The notes beneath the pieces were generated by a model. The model worked only from the letters and a program-made list of their open reading frames with translations, was not told the DNA's origin and did no database searches. From assembly GCA_963581435.1 (NCBI GenBank), contig CAUZOL010000001.1, positions 11,745 to 75,744 of the forward strand: a stretch of DNA of 64,000 nt, read 5' to 3'. The stretch is from JABISG01 sp963581435 (lineage in GTDB: Bacteria > Planctomycetota > Planctomycetia > Planctomycetales > Planctomycetaceae). The position numbers and the translations under genes were made by a program. Below, piece after piece: positions 17,555 to 27,169 of the stretch (the stretch's first letter is position 1; each line of letters starts with the position of its first letter).

Positions 17555-18793
17555 TCAACGTGTGTTGGGCAGCGTCGTTGCGAGGAATTTGGCGATCACT
17601 TCGGCAATGATGCTGTTTCCCTTGGCCGAATAGTGCCGTTGGTACAGCGACTCCAGCGATTCGGCGCGGGCCGCGTTCAGCAATTGTGTTTGTGGGTCGA
17701 TAAGTGTTTGCTGTTCACCGACTCGTTCGAGGAGTTGCTGATAGACGCAACCGCGCTTCTTTAGTAGCCGGTTGAGATCGGACTCTTTCGGCAGATGGAC
17801 AATGTCGAATTGGGCGTTGTGCCGTTCAACGTCGCGGCGAAATTCGCTCAGCAGTGCTAATGTGACGCGAGCCGGTTCACCGTCGAGCCGATACGGCGCG
17901 ATGCGGCGACTCGGTTCGTTATTCGAGAGGCGTTCGACTGCAAACGACAGCGCGCGGCTGGAATGCCAGAACCTCTTCGCAAATCTCTCTTTGTGGTAGA
18001 ACGTCTCATATTTGGCCAGCCCCCACGAGTCCATGTCGGCCATCACTTCTGGCACGCGATCCAAAGAGAGCGTCGGCGAGTTGATCAATCGTAAAGTGCC
18101 ATCGTCGTCGAGCACAAAACGCGGCTTCGAAAACGGAATGCCAGTGCCATCCGCATAAAAAGCCCGGAGCATGTTCACGTTGCGGTTGACATTTTCAGCC
18201 TGAAATCCAAACAACACAATGTGTGGAGAATAGCTGCGGCCGAGAGTCTTCCAGCGCAGAAACGCCTGATCCATACCATACGCAGAAACACCGAAGTTGA
18301 TCACTTCGGCAGCGATGCCCATCTCGTTGAGTTTCTCTTCGAGCATCGCTCCCCAGGTTTCTTCGAAGGCAACATCGTCGCCGTGCGTGAAGGAATCGCC
18401 GAAGAGCGCAATGCGCAGCGTTCCGTCTGCTGGCTGGAGATCATAGGCTTTCGGGGGCGAACGAATACCGGCGGCGTTGTAGCGGTAGTTGCCCCCGTGG
18501 GTGCTGATGTGCGGCCGCGGCTTCCATCCGGTTTCCGCGTCGTAGATCATCCGGGTGGTGTTGGTCGTTTGATATTTTTCCAGAGTCGCGGTGATGGCAG
18601 TCACCGGGGGAATGCGGCGGCCGACAGGATGTCCCTGAAAAGAGAAATTCCCGTCCGAATCAACCTCGCCCATCAGCCGCACGACAGTTTCAGCGCTCGC
18701 GATGGCGAAAAGAAACGAACCAGCCACCAACAGACATCGAAAGACGGCGCGATGTCTGAAAGTTGGCGGCACGGATTGCTGCATGTGAGGCAT
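17555..18793 (-). CDS. SGNH/GDSL-type hydrolase, membrane-anchored or secreted
   Basis: A 412-residue protein. A hydrophobic segment at about 19-36 acts as signal or anchor. The SGNH blocks are visible: FGDSFTHGDD (nucleophile Ser about 134), INFGVSAYGMDQ (Gly block), FGFQAENVNRN (Asn block) and a C-terminal RHYSAKGNSI with the catalytic His. Such proteins remove acetyl or other acyl groups from polysaccharides or lipids, often in cell-surface polymer synthesis. The substrate is unknown. It begins about 385 bases from the YTV-like gene region. Confidence 0.78.
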   Translation of the reverse strand: MPHMQQSVPPTFRHRAVFRCLLVAGSFLFAIASAETVVRLMGEVDSDGNFSFQGHPVGRRIPPVTAITATLEKYQTTNTTRMIYDAETGWKPRPHISTHGGNYRYNAAGIRSPPKAYDLQPADGTLRIALFGDSFTHGDDVAFEETWGAMLEEKLNEMGIAAEVINFGVSAYGMDQAFLRWKTLGRSYSPHIVLFGFQAENVNRNVNMLRAFYADGTGIPFSKPRFVLDDDGTLRLINSPTLSLDRVPEVMADMDSWGLAKYETFYHKERFAKRFWHSSRALSFAVERLSNNEPSRRIAPYRLDGEPARVTLALLSEFRRDVERHNAQFDIVHLPKESDLNRLLKKRGCVYQQLLERVGEQQTLIDPQTQLLNAARAESLESLYQRHYSAKGNSIIAEVIAKFLATTLPNTR

Positions 18794-18890
18794 CTCAAAG
18801 TAGAACGGCGGAAGTCAAACTGGCGTCGTGACTTCAACTCGTCCACTTTAACATGCAGTGATGAAACATTCTCGCCTACACAACGCGTTA

Positions 18891-18952
18891 CCAGCCCACA
18901 GCGCAAGCAAGGGTCGAATGCACGGGAAAACCCTAGCTTGCGCGGCGGACTG
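18891..18952. repeat. Interspersed long inverted repeat, family C
   Basis: Arms CCAGCCCACAGCGCAAGCAA and AGCTTGCGCGGCGGACTGG around a short loop. It matches the element before rpmA (5097-5156) with several changes, as expected of diverged copies. Confidence 0.7.
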
Positions 18953-18997
18953 GTTGTTCATGAAGAACACGTATTTTTGCGCCGCGCAAAAATTTGG

Positions 18998-19018
18998 GCA
19001 CCGGTATGATACCGGTGC
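18998..19018. repeat. Short perfect palindrome GCACCGGTATGATACCGGTGC
   Basis: A 21-base near-perfect inverted repeat in the 18794-19178 gap. Apart from this and the family C element, the 385-base gap contains no recognisable gene. It might be another repeat type or a protein-binding site. Confidence 0.6.
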
Positions 19019-19178
19019 CGCGGAGGGGGGAAGAGTTGTGAACCGAGGGGGACTCGGTCGAGAGGATGGTCGCTACGCGTCGCGGCCTACCGGCGTTGCA
19101 CCGGTGTGTGCGCCGACGACGCTTTCATATTTCAAAGGGGGAAGGAGGCGGGAGTTTGAGAGCTAGAGCTACCAACAT

Positions 19179-20267
19179 TCAGCGATTGTCGGCCAGCGTC
19201 ACTGTCGGCCGGGGAATTGAAGGACCGGCTGATGTCTGTTGGCGGGACGACCGACTGCGGCCGACTCGAATAATGCTGGGGAACCTGGTCCCACGATGAC
19301 TTTGTCGTACCGGACGAAACCCATCATAACGACCGTCATTGCGAACCTGAGGGGAAGCGATCGGACGTGTCGTGGTACGCTGGGGAATCGTGAACGATGC
19401 GTCACGGGCGGGAACTGTCGATTCGATTTGAGTCCCAAAATTATCGCTGTCGGGTCGTTTGAACCGTTCGGCTTCGCCGTTGGATTCAGCAGTCCGACCG
19501 GGAATCGCACTGCCTGCACCAGCGGTTCCGACGGGATCGGGAACGGGTTGCAGCGCGGTGGCCGTGCCGTTGCCGATGGGAAGGAAAGCGGTGGCGGTGC
19601 CGATTGGCACCGAACGCATGACGGTAACCGGCCGCATGCTGGTCACTTCGGTGGCGACGTAGCGAACGGTATTGACGGCAACTTTGCGTGTGGTGGTGTA
19701 AGCTACCATTCGTGTGACCTGGTAATTCACTTGCCGGGTCCCGTGCGTGGCAACGCGTCGCGTAACCGGCACCATTTGCGTGACGACCTGCGGAACGTAC
19801 CGCCGCCGAGTGACAACCTTGGGAGTGAATGTCTGGCGAACGGAGTAACCGGTGCGATTGAGCCAGCCGAACATGTTCGGGCGGGGATCGTACTGGCAGG
19901 GAGACATTTTGGGATTGCGATAGGAAGTGGTCTGCCACTGACCGACGTTCCGTTGAACGCTCTTGCACTCGGTAACGTTCTGGTAAGAGACGGTGGGAAC
20001 ACTGGCCGTCTTGGTTTCGGTGACTGGGCGATAGGCCGTCACCTTCTGATCAACGTACCGGGTTTCAACAACCGGTCGCTGCACAACCTGTTTGACCGCG
20101 CGGTACTCGGTGACCGGGACGGATTGATAGCAGGTTTGGGCGACGGGCTGAACGCATTGTTGGCAAGGGTTGTAGCGGGGATACAACTGGGCCGTTGCAG
20201 TCGCCTGGAGGCAACACAGTGCCAACATTCCGCCAAGCAAGGCCGCGAAACGCGTGGGTCGAAGCAT
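19179..20267 (-). CDS. Secreted YTV-like planctomycete cell-wall protein
   Basis: A 362-residue protein with a signal peptide ending near ATATAQ. The mature N-terminal part is Pro- and Cys-containing (YNPCQQCVQPVAQTCYQ), followed by many short beta-prone units rich in Tyr, Thr and Val, such as VTEYRAVKQVV, VETRYVDQKVTAYRPVTETK, and MVAYTTTRKVAVNTVRYVATE. This resembles the YTV protein family first described from Rhodopirellula cell walls. The C-terminal third is Arg- and Pro-rich and looks disordered. A structural role in the cell envelope is inferred. No enzyme motif. Confidence 0.75.
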   Translation of the reverse strand: MLRPTRFAALLGGMLALCCLQATATAQLYPRYNPCQQCVQPVAQTCYQSVPVTEYRAVKQVVQRPVVETRYVDQKVTAYRPVTETKTASVPTVSYQNVTECKSVQRNVGQWQTTSYRNPKMSPCQYDPRPNMFGWLNRTGYSVRQTFTPKVVTRRRYVPQVVTQMVPVTRRVATHGTRQVNYQVTRMVAYTTTRKVAVNTVRYVATEVTSMRPVTVMRSVPIGTATAFLPIGNGTATALQPVPDPVGTAGAGSAIPGRTAESNGEAERFKRPDSDNFGTQIESTVPARDASFTIPQRTTTRPIASPQVRNDGRYDGFRPVRQSHRGTRFPSIIRVGRSRSSRQQTSAGPSIPRPTVTLADNR

Positions 20268-20734
20268 GGAGAGGTTCCTACCAGATACGGGATGGGAGAG
20301 GGAGAGTTTGCTGTGCGTGGGAAGTGAACAGGGCGGCGTTTTGTGAATCGGAGAACTCCGGCGACCGCCAAGTGCGAGCGGTTTTTATTAAAATTGGATA
20401 TTCGGGTCAAGACCGAGCGGTCGGTTTGCCGAGAGAATTTCGTTGTCAGTTTTACAATCGAAAGACGTGCAAGACGGAAGTCTTCCCGGCTACGGAAGTT
20501 AACCCGGCAGAGATCTGCAGACGTTTTTTCAAATTGCCTGGCATGTGCCTGGAAAGCAGCATCCGGTGTGTCGAACCAGGCCGCTGAGACTTGCTGTTTC
20601 CGCTCAACTGACTTCACCGCCTTGTCTGCCACTGGCGTCTCGCCAGTGCAATGCGGTGGGCACTGGCGACACGCCAGTGGCACCCGATTTATGACTCGCA
20701 GCACTCGCATCGTCAACTGTGATTTGCCGATGGA
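20268..20734. other. Intergenic region upstream of the YTV gene, containing a family D repeat
   Basis: About 470 bases. The 3' part carries the family D repeat at 20629-20684. The rest must contain the YTV promoter on the minus strand, but no clear promoter elements or small genes were recognised. Confidence 0.5.
20629..20684. repeat. Interspersed repeat, family D
   Basis: CCACTGGCGTCTCGCCAGTG and GCACTGGCGACACGCCAGTGG are two adjacent palindromes separated by about 10 bases. The second palindrome is the same as that at 14214-14270. Confidence 0.75.
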
Positions 20735-22267
20735 CTACCGGTTCTGGTCGGTTACGAGGTCGCCGGCGTTTGGCGTACTGAGCATTCGCAGAACGGTGGG
20801 ATCGGTCTTGTTGGAATAGAACTTGACCGATCCATCCGCTTTGAGGAACAACGCGCCGGTATCGGCAGCGTTTCCAAAACCATCGGCGTCGCGATTCAAC
20901 CCGCGGCCGATCATCCGCCAGTTCTCCGGCTCGCCCCATGCCGGATAGAACGAAGCGATTTCTCCAGCGACAAACGTCTGCGAGAGACCATCGGTTAGGT
21001 CTTCGCGCGTCATGCTGGAATTACGACCGAACACGCCAACTTTAACGAGACCAACGCCTTCGATGTTCAATTCGCCTCCGAGACCGGCAAAATGGGTTGG
21101 CGCAAATTTTCGGCGGCCGATAGGACTACGATCTCCACCTGCCGCGAGGAACGCATTCACGTTGCTGCGCATCGCCGACAAATTGGCCGGATCGTCGTAG
21201 GGGACATTGAAACGAATCGAGCCGTGCAATTCCTGTTCGCCAAGATGCGGGAGCAGAGACGCCATCCAGCCATGCATCGGCTGCTGGGTGTCGTTCTTGT
21301 TGGTACGGAAGATCCCGCCGGCAGGATAATGTTGTTGCTTACGGTGGTACGACTGAAGCGCCGAACCGATGGTTTCCAGATTCGTGATGGTTTGCTGTTG
21401 GCCGAACGATTTCCGGTAGCCCTGCCCAACTCTGGCAAACACGATCGGCCCCAGAAACATGGCTAACACGCCGAGCACCATGCCGGCGGTCGCAAACTCG
21501 CTTCCCGTTCGACGCCCACGCGAGCCTCGCACTTCCTGCCACCCAAGCAGGCCCAACATGAGGGCCGTAAATCCGGCAATTGTCGCCGGCAGTCTCAACC
21601 AGGCATCGGGCAGGAGTGCCAACGCCGCGAGTGGCACCGCGAACAGGCCAACCAGAGACGCCGCGAATGCCATATTCGACCGCCCGGTTTTCACCTCGAC
21701 CTGCGCGAAAGCCGGCGCGGAATCCGCGGCGACGAACGTTTCCGTCGGAGAGGGAACAGACGTTGGCGAATCCAACAAGTGTGCGGATTGGGTTTCGACG
21801 TGTTGAGACGTCGTCCGCGCGGTTAGTTCTTCGGTTGCGACGTCTTCAGTTTCATCTGGCTGCGGAACTGGCGAATCGGCCGGAGCGCTTTGCGGCACGG
21901 CGGGTGCGCCGCCCGACATCACTCCCCACAGTCCTTTTGGGGAAACAGACTCTGCCGAATCGGATGATGACTCCGGCTGCGCCTCGGCTAAGCGATGACT
22001 TGCGGGAGCAACGCCATCTGGTGCGCCAACCGCCTGTTGCTCGTCGTCGCCCGACTGCCCTATCACCGACCACAATCCCCTTGGCGACGCCGACGGCTCC
22101 GACTCTTCCGTATCGGGCTTGTCAGTAGGCGTGGGCGCGCCGATCGACTCCGTTTCCGGTTGGTCGTCCGCGTCATCCGCCGGCCGGCTTGTGTCCGACG
22201 GCTCGTCGGCCGACTGGCGATTCATCAAATTCCAGAGACCGCGTGGCTTGTCAGTGGAATCGGTCAT
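20735..22267 (-). CDS. DUF1559-type pseudopilin-like protein with three GLW motifs
   Basis: A 510-residue protein; the start at 22267 (MTDSTDKPRGLW) is chosen because the longer frame to 22366 adds an unlike leader. Residues 1-195 are acidic, Ser/Pro-rich and probably disordered, with three spaced copies of P(R/K)GLW followed by hydrophobic residues (GLW at 10-12, 64-66 and 112-114). Three transmembrane segments follow at about 199-220, 225-243 and 257-279. From about 292 the pattern NLETIGSALQSYHRKQQHYP and the closing ADGSVKFYSN match the DUF1559 domain abundant in planctomycetes. Function unknown; DUF1559 proteins usually have a prepilin-like N-terminus, absent here. Confidence 0.82.
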   Translation of the reverse strand: MTDSTDKPRGLWNLMNRQSADEPSDTSRPADDADDQPETESIGAPTPTDKPDTEESEPSASPRGLWSVIGQSGDDEQQAVGAPDGVAPASHRLAEAQPESSSDSAESVSPKGLWGVMSGGAPAVPQSAPADSPVPQPDETEDVATEELTARTTSQHVETQSAHLLDSPTSVPSPTETFVAADSAPAFAQVEVKTGRSNMAFAASLVGLFAVPLAALALLPDAWLRLPATIAGFTALMLGLLGWQEVRGSRGRRTGSEFATAGMVLGVLAMFLGPIVFARVGQGYRKSFGQQQTITNLETIGSALQSYHRKQQHYPAGGIFRTNKNDTQQPMHGWMASLLPHLGEQELHGSIRFNVPYDDPANLSAMRSNVNAFLAAGGDRSPIGRRKFAPTHFAGLGGELNIEGVGLVKVGVFGRNSSMTREDLTDGLSQTFVAGEIASFYPAWGEPENWRMIGRGLNRDADGFGNAADTGALFLKADGSVKFYSNKTDPTVLRMLSTPNAGDLVTDQNR

Positions 22268-22402
22268 GTCGGCATTTCTGACCGGTAGGCAGAGAGATAA
22301 AGGAAAGGAAAAGGGAGAAACATGAAAGTCACAACTGTCTCTCACACCCCACGTTTCTCGATTCAATACTATGTCGCTGTTGCTATTTTTTGCAACAGCC
22401 TG

Positions 22403-23422
22403 TCACTCTTCTTGCTGGGACGGTGCCAGAATCCCCGTGCCACGCGGTGGCGTAAACAACTCTTCGACGAGAATTCGCTCAGCGACAATGCCGACTGTCT
22501 TATTGTCGGCAGTGACAATGCACAGTTCGTTTTCGGCCGCACGAAATGCGCGTAAGACTTCCAATTTGCTCGTCGTCGCATCAATCCGCCGCATCGTGCG
22601 AATGATCTCCGGCAGCGGCCTGCTTTCAATCGCCAGATCAACAACGCGCACGTAACCGTACCACGTGGAAGGTGAGTCGTGTCGATGGAGCGGGATATGG
22701 CTTAGTCCCGCGCTGGAGGCAAAATAGAGCAGTTCTGCGGTCGATGTGTTATCGGGCATGCCGACGATGCTGACTGTGGGGACCATCGAACCGCTCACCG
22801 GCTCGGCTGCGGTGTGCAATAGCCCGTGAACCAAACCGCCCTGGGACGCCGTCAACAACCCGGCCGAATGTCCCTGCCGCATCACCTGCGCCAAGCGAAT
22901 CCGGCCAAGAACGAGCTCGAGTCGGGGCTGGCTCGCGCCACCAACGCGCTCGATGAACTTCGTTATGCCGATTAACGGCAGGCTGACAGGAAGGAACAAT
23001 CGATAGAAGAAAATGAGCCACGAGGTATCACGCCGCAAGAATCGCAGCGGTGCGCGATAGTAGAGATTCTTCGGCAGCAATTCCGCACAGAAAAAAATGA
23101 GCGGCGAACACAACAACGTCGCCACAATTTCCACCCAGTCGGCGTTGGCAGGAAACAACGCGACAACAAACATGCCGATGGCGAGGGTTGTGATGTAGTT
23201 GGAGACATTGTTGCCAACCAAGGTGGTGGCGACGAAGTAGCTGGGATTCCGCGCGAACCAAAGTAGCCGCCGGGCGACGTCATCTCCGGTGTTGGCTTCG
23301 ATGCTGAGCCGCAGAAAACTGGCGCGGTAAAACCCGGTCTCGCTACCGCTGAAGAACGCCGACAGCCGTAACCCAACGAGAAACAGTACGATTGCGCCGA
23401 TAAGAATTGCCGATAGCTGCAT
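22403..23422 (-). CDS. CNNM/DUF21 transmembrane protein with degenerate CBS region
   Basis: A 339-residue protein. The N-terminal CNNM (DUF21) domain spans about residues 1-190 with the FSGSETGFYRAS segment, NNVSNYITTLAIG and FCAELLPKNLYY, and about four membrane segments. The remaining part has a short CBS-like pair but no CorC C-terminal domain, so it is shorter than typical. Such proteins are linked to Mg2+/Co2+ transport. A longer paralogue is 257 bases upstream on the same strand. Confidence 0.8.
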   Translation of the reverse strand: MQLSAILIGAIVLFLVGLRLSAFFSGSETGFYRASFLRLSIEANTGDDVARRLLWFARNPSYFVATTLVGNNVSNYITTLAIGMFVVALFPANADWVEIVATLLCSPLIFFCAELLPKNLYYRAPLRFLRRDTSWLIFFYRLFLPVSLPLIGITKFIERVGGASQPRLELVLGRIRLAQVMRQGHSAGLLTASQGGLVHGLLHTAAEPVSGSMVPTVSIVGMPDNTSTAELLYFASSAGLSHIPLHRHDSPSTWYGYVRVVDLAIESRPLPEIIRTMRRIDATTSKLEVLRAFRAAENELCIVTADNKTVGIVAERILVEELFTPPRGTGILAPSQQEE

Positions 23423-23489
23423 CAGATTTCGTTGCCTTCTGATTCAAATATGTCGAAGCGGTTTCACAATTGCAGTTTACGTGCATCAT

Positions 23490-23635
23490 GGGAGGGCGAA
23501 GCTCCCGCCGAGCCGCGTGTGCAACGGGGAAAATCGCATAACGAGTGGATTCGGTGTCCCATTGTTGGTCATCCCTTTGGCGATGCACCTGATAGAGCCA
23601 CCCTACCCGCGGCTCGGCAGGAGCCTCGCCCTCCC
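23490..23635. repeat. Composite inverted-repeat element, family F
   Basis: Left unit GGAGGGCGAAGCTCCCGCCG continuing AGCCGCG, right unit CGCGGCTCGGCAGGAGCCTC continuing GCCCTCC. The outer arms are complementary over about 27 bases with a 90-base interior. It fills the gap between the two CNNM genes. Confidence 0.7.
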
Positions 23636-23679
23636 AAAGAAGCAGTCTCGCCATTCCACGCTTCATCCCGTCACAGCCA

Positions 23680-24948
23680 TCACCCAACTCGACTCACCAT
23701 CACTCGAACGTCGCCTCGTTGTTTGGCCTCCGTCACTTCAAATTCGTACCCGTGCCACATGCAGCGATCGCCAATTTGCGGCAAGTGTTCTAATTCCTCG
23801 TGCAGCAGACCGGCGACCGTCACCAATCCGTCGGTCGTCGGTGTGTATTGCAGTTCCAGGCGGCGGCAAAGATACCGCAACGTGGTAATGCCATCGACGC
23901 GAAAACGGCCCGGCTGCACCTCCTGTACCGGCTCGCGTGAAAGCAACCGTCGCGCCCTGCTCGGTTGATGTGCGATAATCGTATCGACAATGTCCTCATA
24001 CGTCACTATGCCGACCGTCTCCCCATATTCGTTGACGACCGAAGCGACGCTGAGTAACCGATTGCGCAGCAATTGCAGTGTGTCGGCCAGATTGGCGCAC
24101 CACGGCACATGCACAATCTCTTCGGCGGCGGCGTCAAGTGCGTCGGCCGATACCGCTGTGAATCGACCCATTGGAATCACGCCGTCAATGTCTTCACTGT
24201 CGCGGGCCTGAACAGCAATGTAGCCCGACGGGGGAACTTTCCCAGCAAGATCATCCAAGCGAATCGGTGCCGGTAGCGTCGGGTATGTGCCGCGCGGGCG
24301 CATGACTTCCTCCGCAGCGATTTCAGAGAGGTCGAGTACGTTGTGAAGCACTTGCCGTTCGTGCCGAATGACCTCGGCAGTCAGCTGGGAATTGTCAATG
24401 GCCCGTTCGAGGTCGTCGGTTTCGAGAAACGGCTCGCGAGTGACGTGAGGCCAAAACGTGCGCCGCGCCATCCGCGTGAGTTGATTCAATTTGGGCGTCA
24501 ACGGGTCGATGACGTGAACTGCTGCCGACAACGGCCAGACCAGCAGTGTCGCCAGAGTTCGCCGCATTACGACTGCCGTACTCTTGGGAATGACCTCACC
24601 GCACACGATAATCAGAATCAGGCTCAGCAGGCTGAAGACGCCGGCCATCGCAGCACTCTGCCCAGCCGTGTGCAAATCGTGCGCAACGACAACGCTGACC
24701 GCGAAGTAAGTCAGGTTGATCACCAGATTCCAGAACAGAACGCCCGTCAACAGCCGATCCGGTTCACTCAGCAGAGCAGCAACCGCCCTCTCGCGCGAAT
24801 TGCCGCCGCGCATGGCACGCAGTTCGTCGTGCGAAAGGTAAAACAATGCCGTCTCGCTGGCGGAGAAAAACCCCGACGCGACGATCAGACAGCCCATGCC
24901 GGCAATCGCCGGCCAAAGATCAACTACGGCATTGATGAATTCAGACAT
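23680..24948 (-). CDS. CNNM/CBS-domain protein (CorC/TlyC-like)
   Basis: A 422-residue protein with the full architecture: CNNM domain with SGFFSASETALFYLS and VCGEVIPKSTAVVMRR and four membrane segments up to about 145, then a CBS pair (DGVIPMGRF and SVVNEYGETVGIVTYEDIVD, the latter a clear second CBS), and a C-terminal CorC/HlyC-like domain (GRFRVDGITTLRYL to the end). The family is linked to Mg2+ and Co2+ efflux. It is upstream of the shorter paralogue and in the same direction. A role in divalent-cation homeostasis is inferred. Confidence 0.87.
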   Translation of the reverse strand: MSEFINAVVDLWPAIAGMGCLIVASGFFSASETALFYLSHDELRAMRGGNSRERAVAALLSEPDRLLTGVLFWNLVINLTYFAVSVVVAHDLHTAGQSAAMAGVFSLLSLILIIVCGEVIPKSTAVVMRRTLATLLVWPLSAAVHVIDPLTPKLNQLTRMARRTFWPHVTREPFLETDDLERAIDNSQLTAEVIRHERQVLHNVLDLSEIAAEEVMRPRGTYPTLPAPIRLDDLAGKVPPSGYIAVQARDSEDIDGVIPMGRFTAVSADALDAAAEEIVHVPWCANLADTLQLLRNRLLSVASVVNEYGETVGIVTYEDIVDTIIAHQPSRARRLLSREPVQEVQPGRFRVDGITTLRYLCRRLELQYTPTTDGLVTVAGLLHEELEHLPQIGDRCMWHGYEFEVTEAKQRGDVRVMVSRVG

Positions 24949-25020
24949 TCGGAGACAACTCGCTCGCGAAACTCAACAATGTAGACTGGACACTTCGCTC
25001 ATTCCGATCGCCAACGCCAA

Positions 25021-25095
25021 TTTAGCCGCCCCGCTTGCGGGGTGTGTCGGTAAGAGTTGGACTCAGGACACACGGGGCAAGCCCCGCGGCTAAAT
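25021..25095. repeat. Interspersed inverted repeat, family B
   Basis: Left arm TTTAGCCGCCCCGCTTGCGG, right arm ACGGGGCAAGCCCCGCGGCT with TAAA; the arms pair across a 30-base interior. Copies are at 56034-56102 and 62500-62574, partial ones at 45701-45727 and 52869-52893. Confidence 0.8.
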
Positions 25096-25107
25096 CTCTC
25101 TGCGGGA

Positions 25108-26895
25108 TTACAGATTCTCCGCCTGCAGTTGACGTGCTTGATCGTCGTCGGCGACGTCGCTGTGGCAGGATGCCTTCTCTTCTCCGTCGGCCATCGTCGA
25201 TTGCGTCTTCGAGGCAAGTTTGTGGATTTCCGCCGGATCGAGGACACCTCGTTTTTCCAGAATCTCCTGTTGCTCAATCGTCAACGCTGCAGAGACTTTC
25301 GCCTGGTCCCACTGCATGCCGGCCGCTTTGCCGGAAGCGAATTCGACAATTTCCTTCGAAATGCGGACGCTGCACCAGTCGTGTCCGCACATGGCGCAGA
25401 AATCCGTATCCACGTCGAGATCTTCATCGTGAAATGCGCGGGCGGTGTCGGGATCGAAACTCAACTCGAAATGTTTCTCCCAGTTGAGTGCCGCGCGGGC
25501 TTTCGTCAATTCGTCGTCGCGGTCGCGTGTCCCCGGAATGCCCAACGCGACATCGGCCGAGTGCGCTGCAATTTTGTAGGCAATGCAACCCTGCTTGACG
25601 TCGTCCTTCTTGGGCAGGCCAAGATGCTCCTTCGGCGTGACATAACACAGCATGCTGGCACCGTGATAGGCGGCGGCCGTCGCACCGATGCAACTGGTAA
25701 TGTGGTCGTAGCCGGGAAAGATGTCGGTGACCAGCGGCCCGAGTACGTAAAACGGTGCGCCGTGACAAAGTTGTCGTTCAAGCTTCATATTGAACTCGAC
25801 CTGATCGAAGGGGACGTGACCGGGGCCTTCGATCATGACCTGCACGCCCTTTCGCCACGCGCGTTCCGTCAGTTCGCCGAGAGTCTGAAGTTCGGCCAAC
25901 TGGGCACGGTCGGTGGCGTCGGCGAGACCGCCGGGACGCAAGCCGTCGCCGATGGAAAAGCTGACGTCAAACTTCCGCATGACGTCGCAAATTTCTTCCC
26001 AGTACTCGTACATGGGATTCTGGCGATTGTGGTGAATCATCCATTTGGCCAGCAGCGAACCGCCGCGGCTGACGATGCCGATGAGCCGGTCTTTGACGAG
26101 AACGAGGTGATCCTGCAACACACCTGCGTGAATCGTAAAGTAATCGACTCCCTGATTCGCCTGATGTTCGAGGGTATCGAGGATCATTTCGCGCGTGAGG
26201 TCTTCAATGCGGCGACCGATGATCATCGAATAGATGGGGACCGTCCCAATGGGGACCGTGCTGTTCTTGATGATAGCCTCACGGCAGTCATCGAGATTGC
26301 CGCCGGTCGAGAGGTCCATCACGGTGTCGGCCCCCCAGCGTTCGGCCCACTGCAGTTTTTCGACTTCTTCATCGGTGCCGGAGGAAACCGGCGAGGCGCC
26401 CATGTTGGCGTTGATTTTGGTTTTCGATGCACGACCGATGGCCATCGGGTCCAACTGATAACCCAGATGCACTCTGTTGGCCGGGATAATCATTCGTCCG
26501 GCGGCAACTTCGTCGCGAACCTGTTCGCCCGTAAGGTGGCTTTCGCGTTCGGCGACGCGTTGCATTTCTGGTGTGACCGTGCCGACCCGTGCATGCTCCA
26601 ACTGCGTGATGGGTTCGAAACCAGCGGGGGGCTGCCAGGCGGCATGCGTTTCGTAATTGGCATCGAATCCATCACGAAGCGTCCAGTCTTCCGGCATGAA
26701 GTCCCAGGCCGTCTTCTCTGAAGCAGCCGGCATCGCGGGGGTATCGGGCGAGCGATACGTGTACCGCCCTGCTCGACCGGGAAGAATGTCGGCGGCCGGG
26801 GCAAAACTGCCCGGCGACGTTCCGGCGGCGGTTGATGAAGGGTTGATTCCAACTGGCGGCAATTGATACGAGCGATCGCTCGTCTGATTGGTCAT
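25108..26895 (-). CDS. thiC: Phosphomethylpyrimidine synthase
   Basis: A radical SAM enzyme that rearranges aminoimidazole ribotide into hydroxymethylpyrimidine phosphate for thiamin synthesis. The start at 26895 gives 595 residues; an ATG at 26937 is in frame. The C-terminal CX2CX4C iron-sulfur site is FCAMCGHDWC. Segments typical of ThiC are MGASPVSSGTDEEVEKLQWA, DYFTIHAGV, SFSIGDGLRPG, MIEGPGHVPFDQVEFNMK and PLVTDIFPGYDHITS. No thiamin riboswitch was found upstream. No other thi gene is adjacent. Confidence 0.97.
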   Translation of the reverse strand: MTNQTSDRSYQLPPVGINPSSTAAGTSPGSFAPAADILPGRAGRYTYRSPDTPAMPAASEKTAWDFMPEDWTLRDGFDANYETHAAWQPPAGFEPITQLEHARVGTVTPEMQRVAERESHLTGEQVRDEVAAGRMIIPANRVHLGYQLDPMAIGRASKTKINANMGASPVSSGTDEEVEKLQWAERWGADTVMDLSTGGNLDDCREAIIKNSTVPIGTVPIYSMIIGRRIEDLTREMILDTLEHQANQGVDYFTIHAGVLQDHLVLVKDRLIGIVSRGGSLLAKWMIHHNRQNPMYEYWEEICDVMRKFDVSFSIGDGLRPGGLADATDRAQLAELQTLGELTERAWRKGVQVMIEGPGHVPFDQVEFNMKLERQLCHGAPFYVLGPLVTDIFPGYDHITSCIGATAAAYHGASMLCYVTPKEHLGLPKKDDVKQGCIAYKIAAHSADVALGIPGTRDRDDELTKARAALNWEKHFELSFDPDTARAFHDEDLDVDTDFCAMCGHDWCSVRISKEIVEFASGKAAGMQWDQAKVSAALTIEQQEILEKRGVLDPAEIHKLASKTQSTMADGEEKASCHSDVADDDQARQLQAENL

Positions 26896-27162
26896 TATTG
26901 TTGTCCTTGCAGGTTTGGCGTCTGTCCGGAATTCCATTCCACTGGCTGTATGATATATGTCGGCTGTGGGAATTCAACGCGCCGACAGCGCGATTCATGA
27001 TCTGAATTGCAGTTCATCTGCCGATCAACTTGTCGTAGTGTATAAAGTTCGAGACGCAAGCAATAGAATGCGGCCACAGATTATGTGATGATTTGGTCAA
27101 AGTGGTTCGTGTCCGCGGCAACTGACGCAACAGAGGGCGAGTGACGCCGTTAACATGGATAG

Positions 27163-27169
27163 AAGGAGA
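27163..27169 (+). promoter_or_regulatory. Ribosome-binding site of the PfkB kinase gene
   Basis: AAGGAG at a proper distance before the GTG at 27174. It decides the start in favour of that codon over the ATG-like codon at 27141. Confidence 0.7.

Noticed and set aside
24343..26721. Long open frames antisense to CNNM and thiC genes
   Set aside because: They are shadows caused by the third-position GC bias; no RBS and no family-like sequence.
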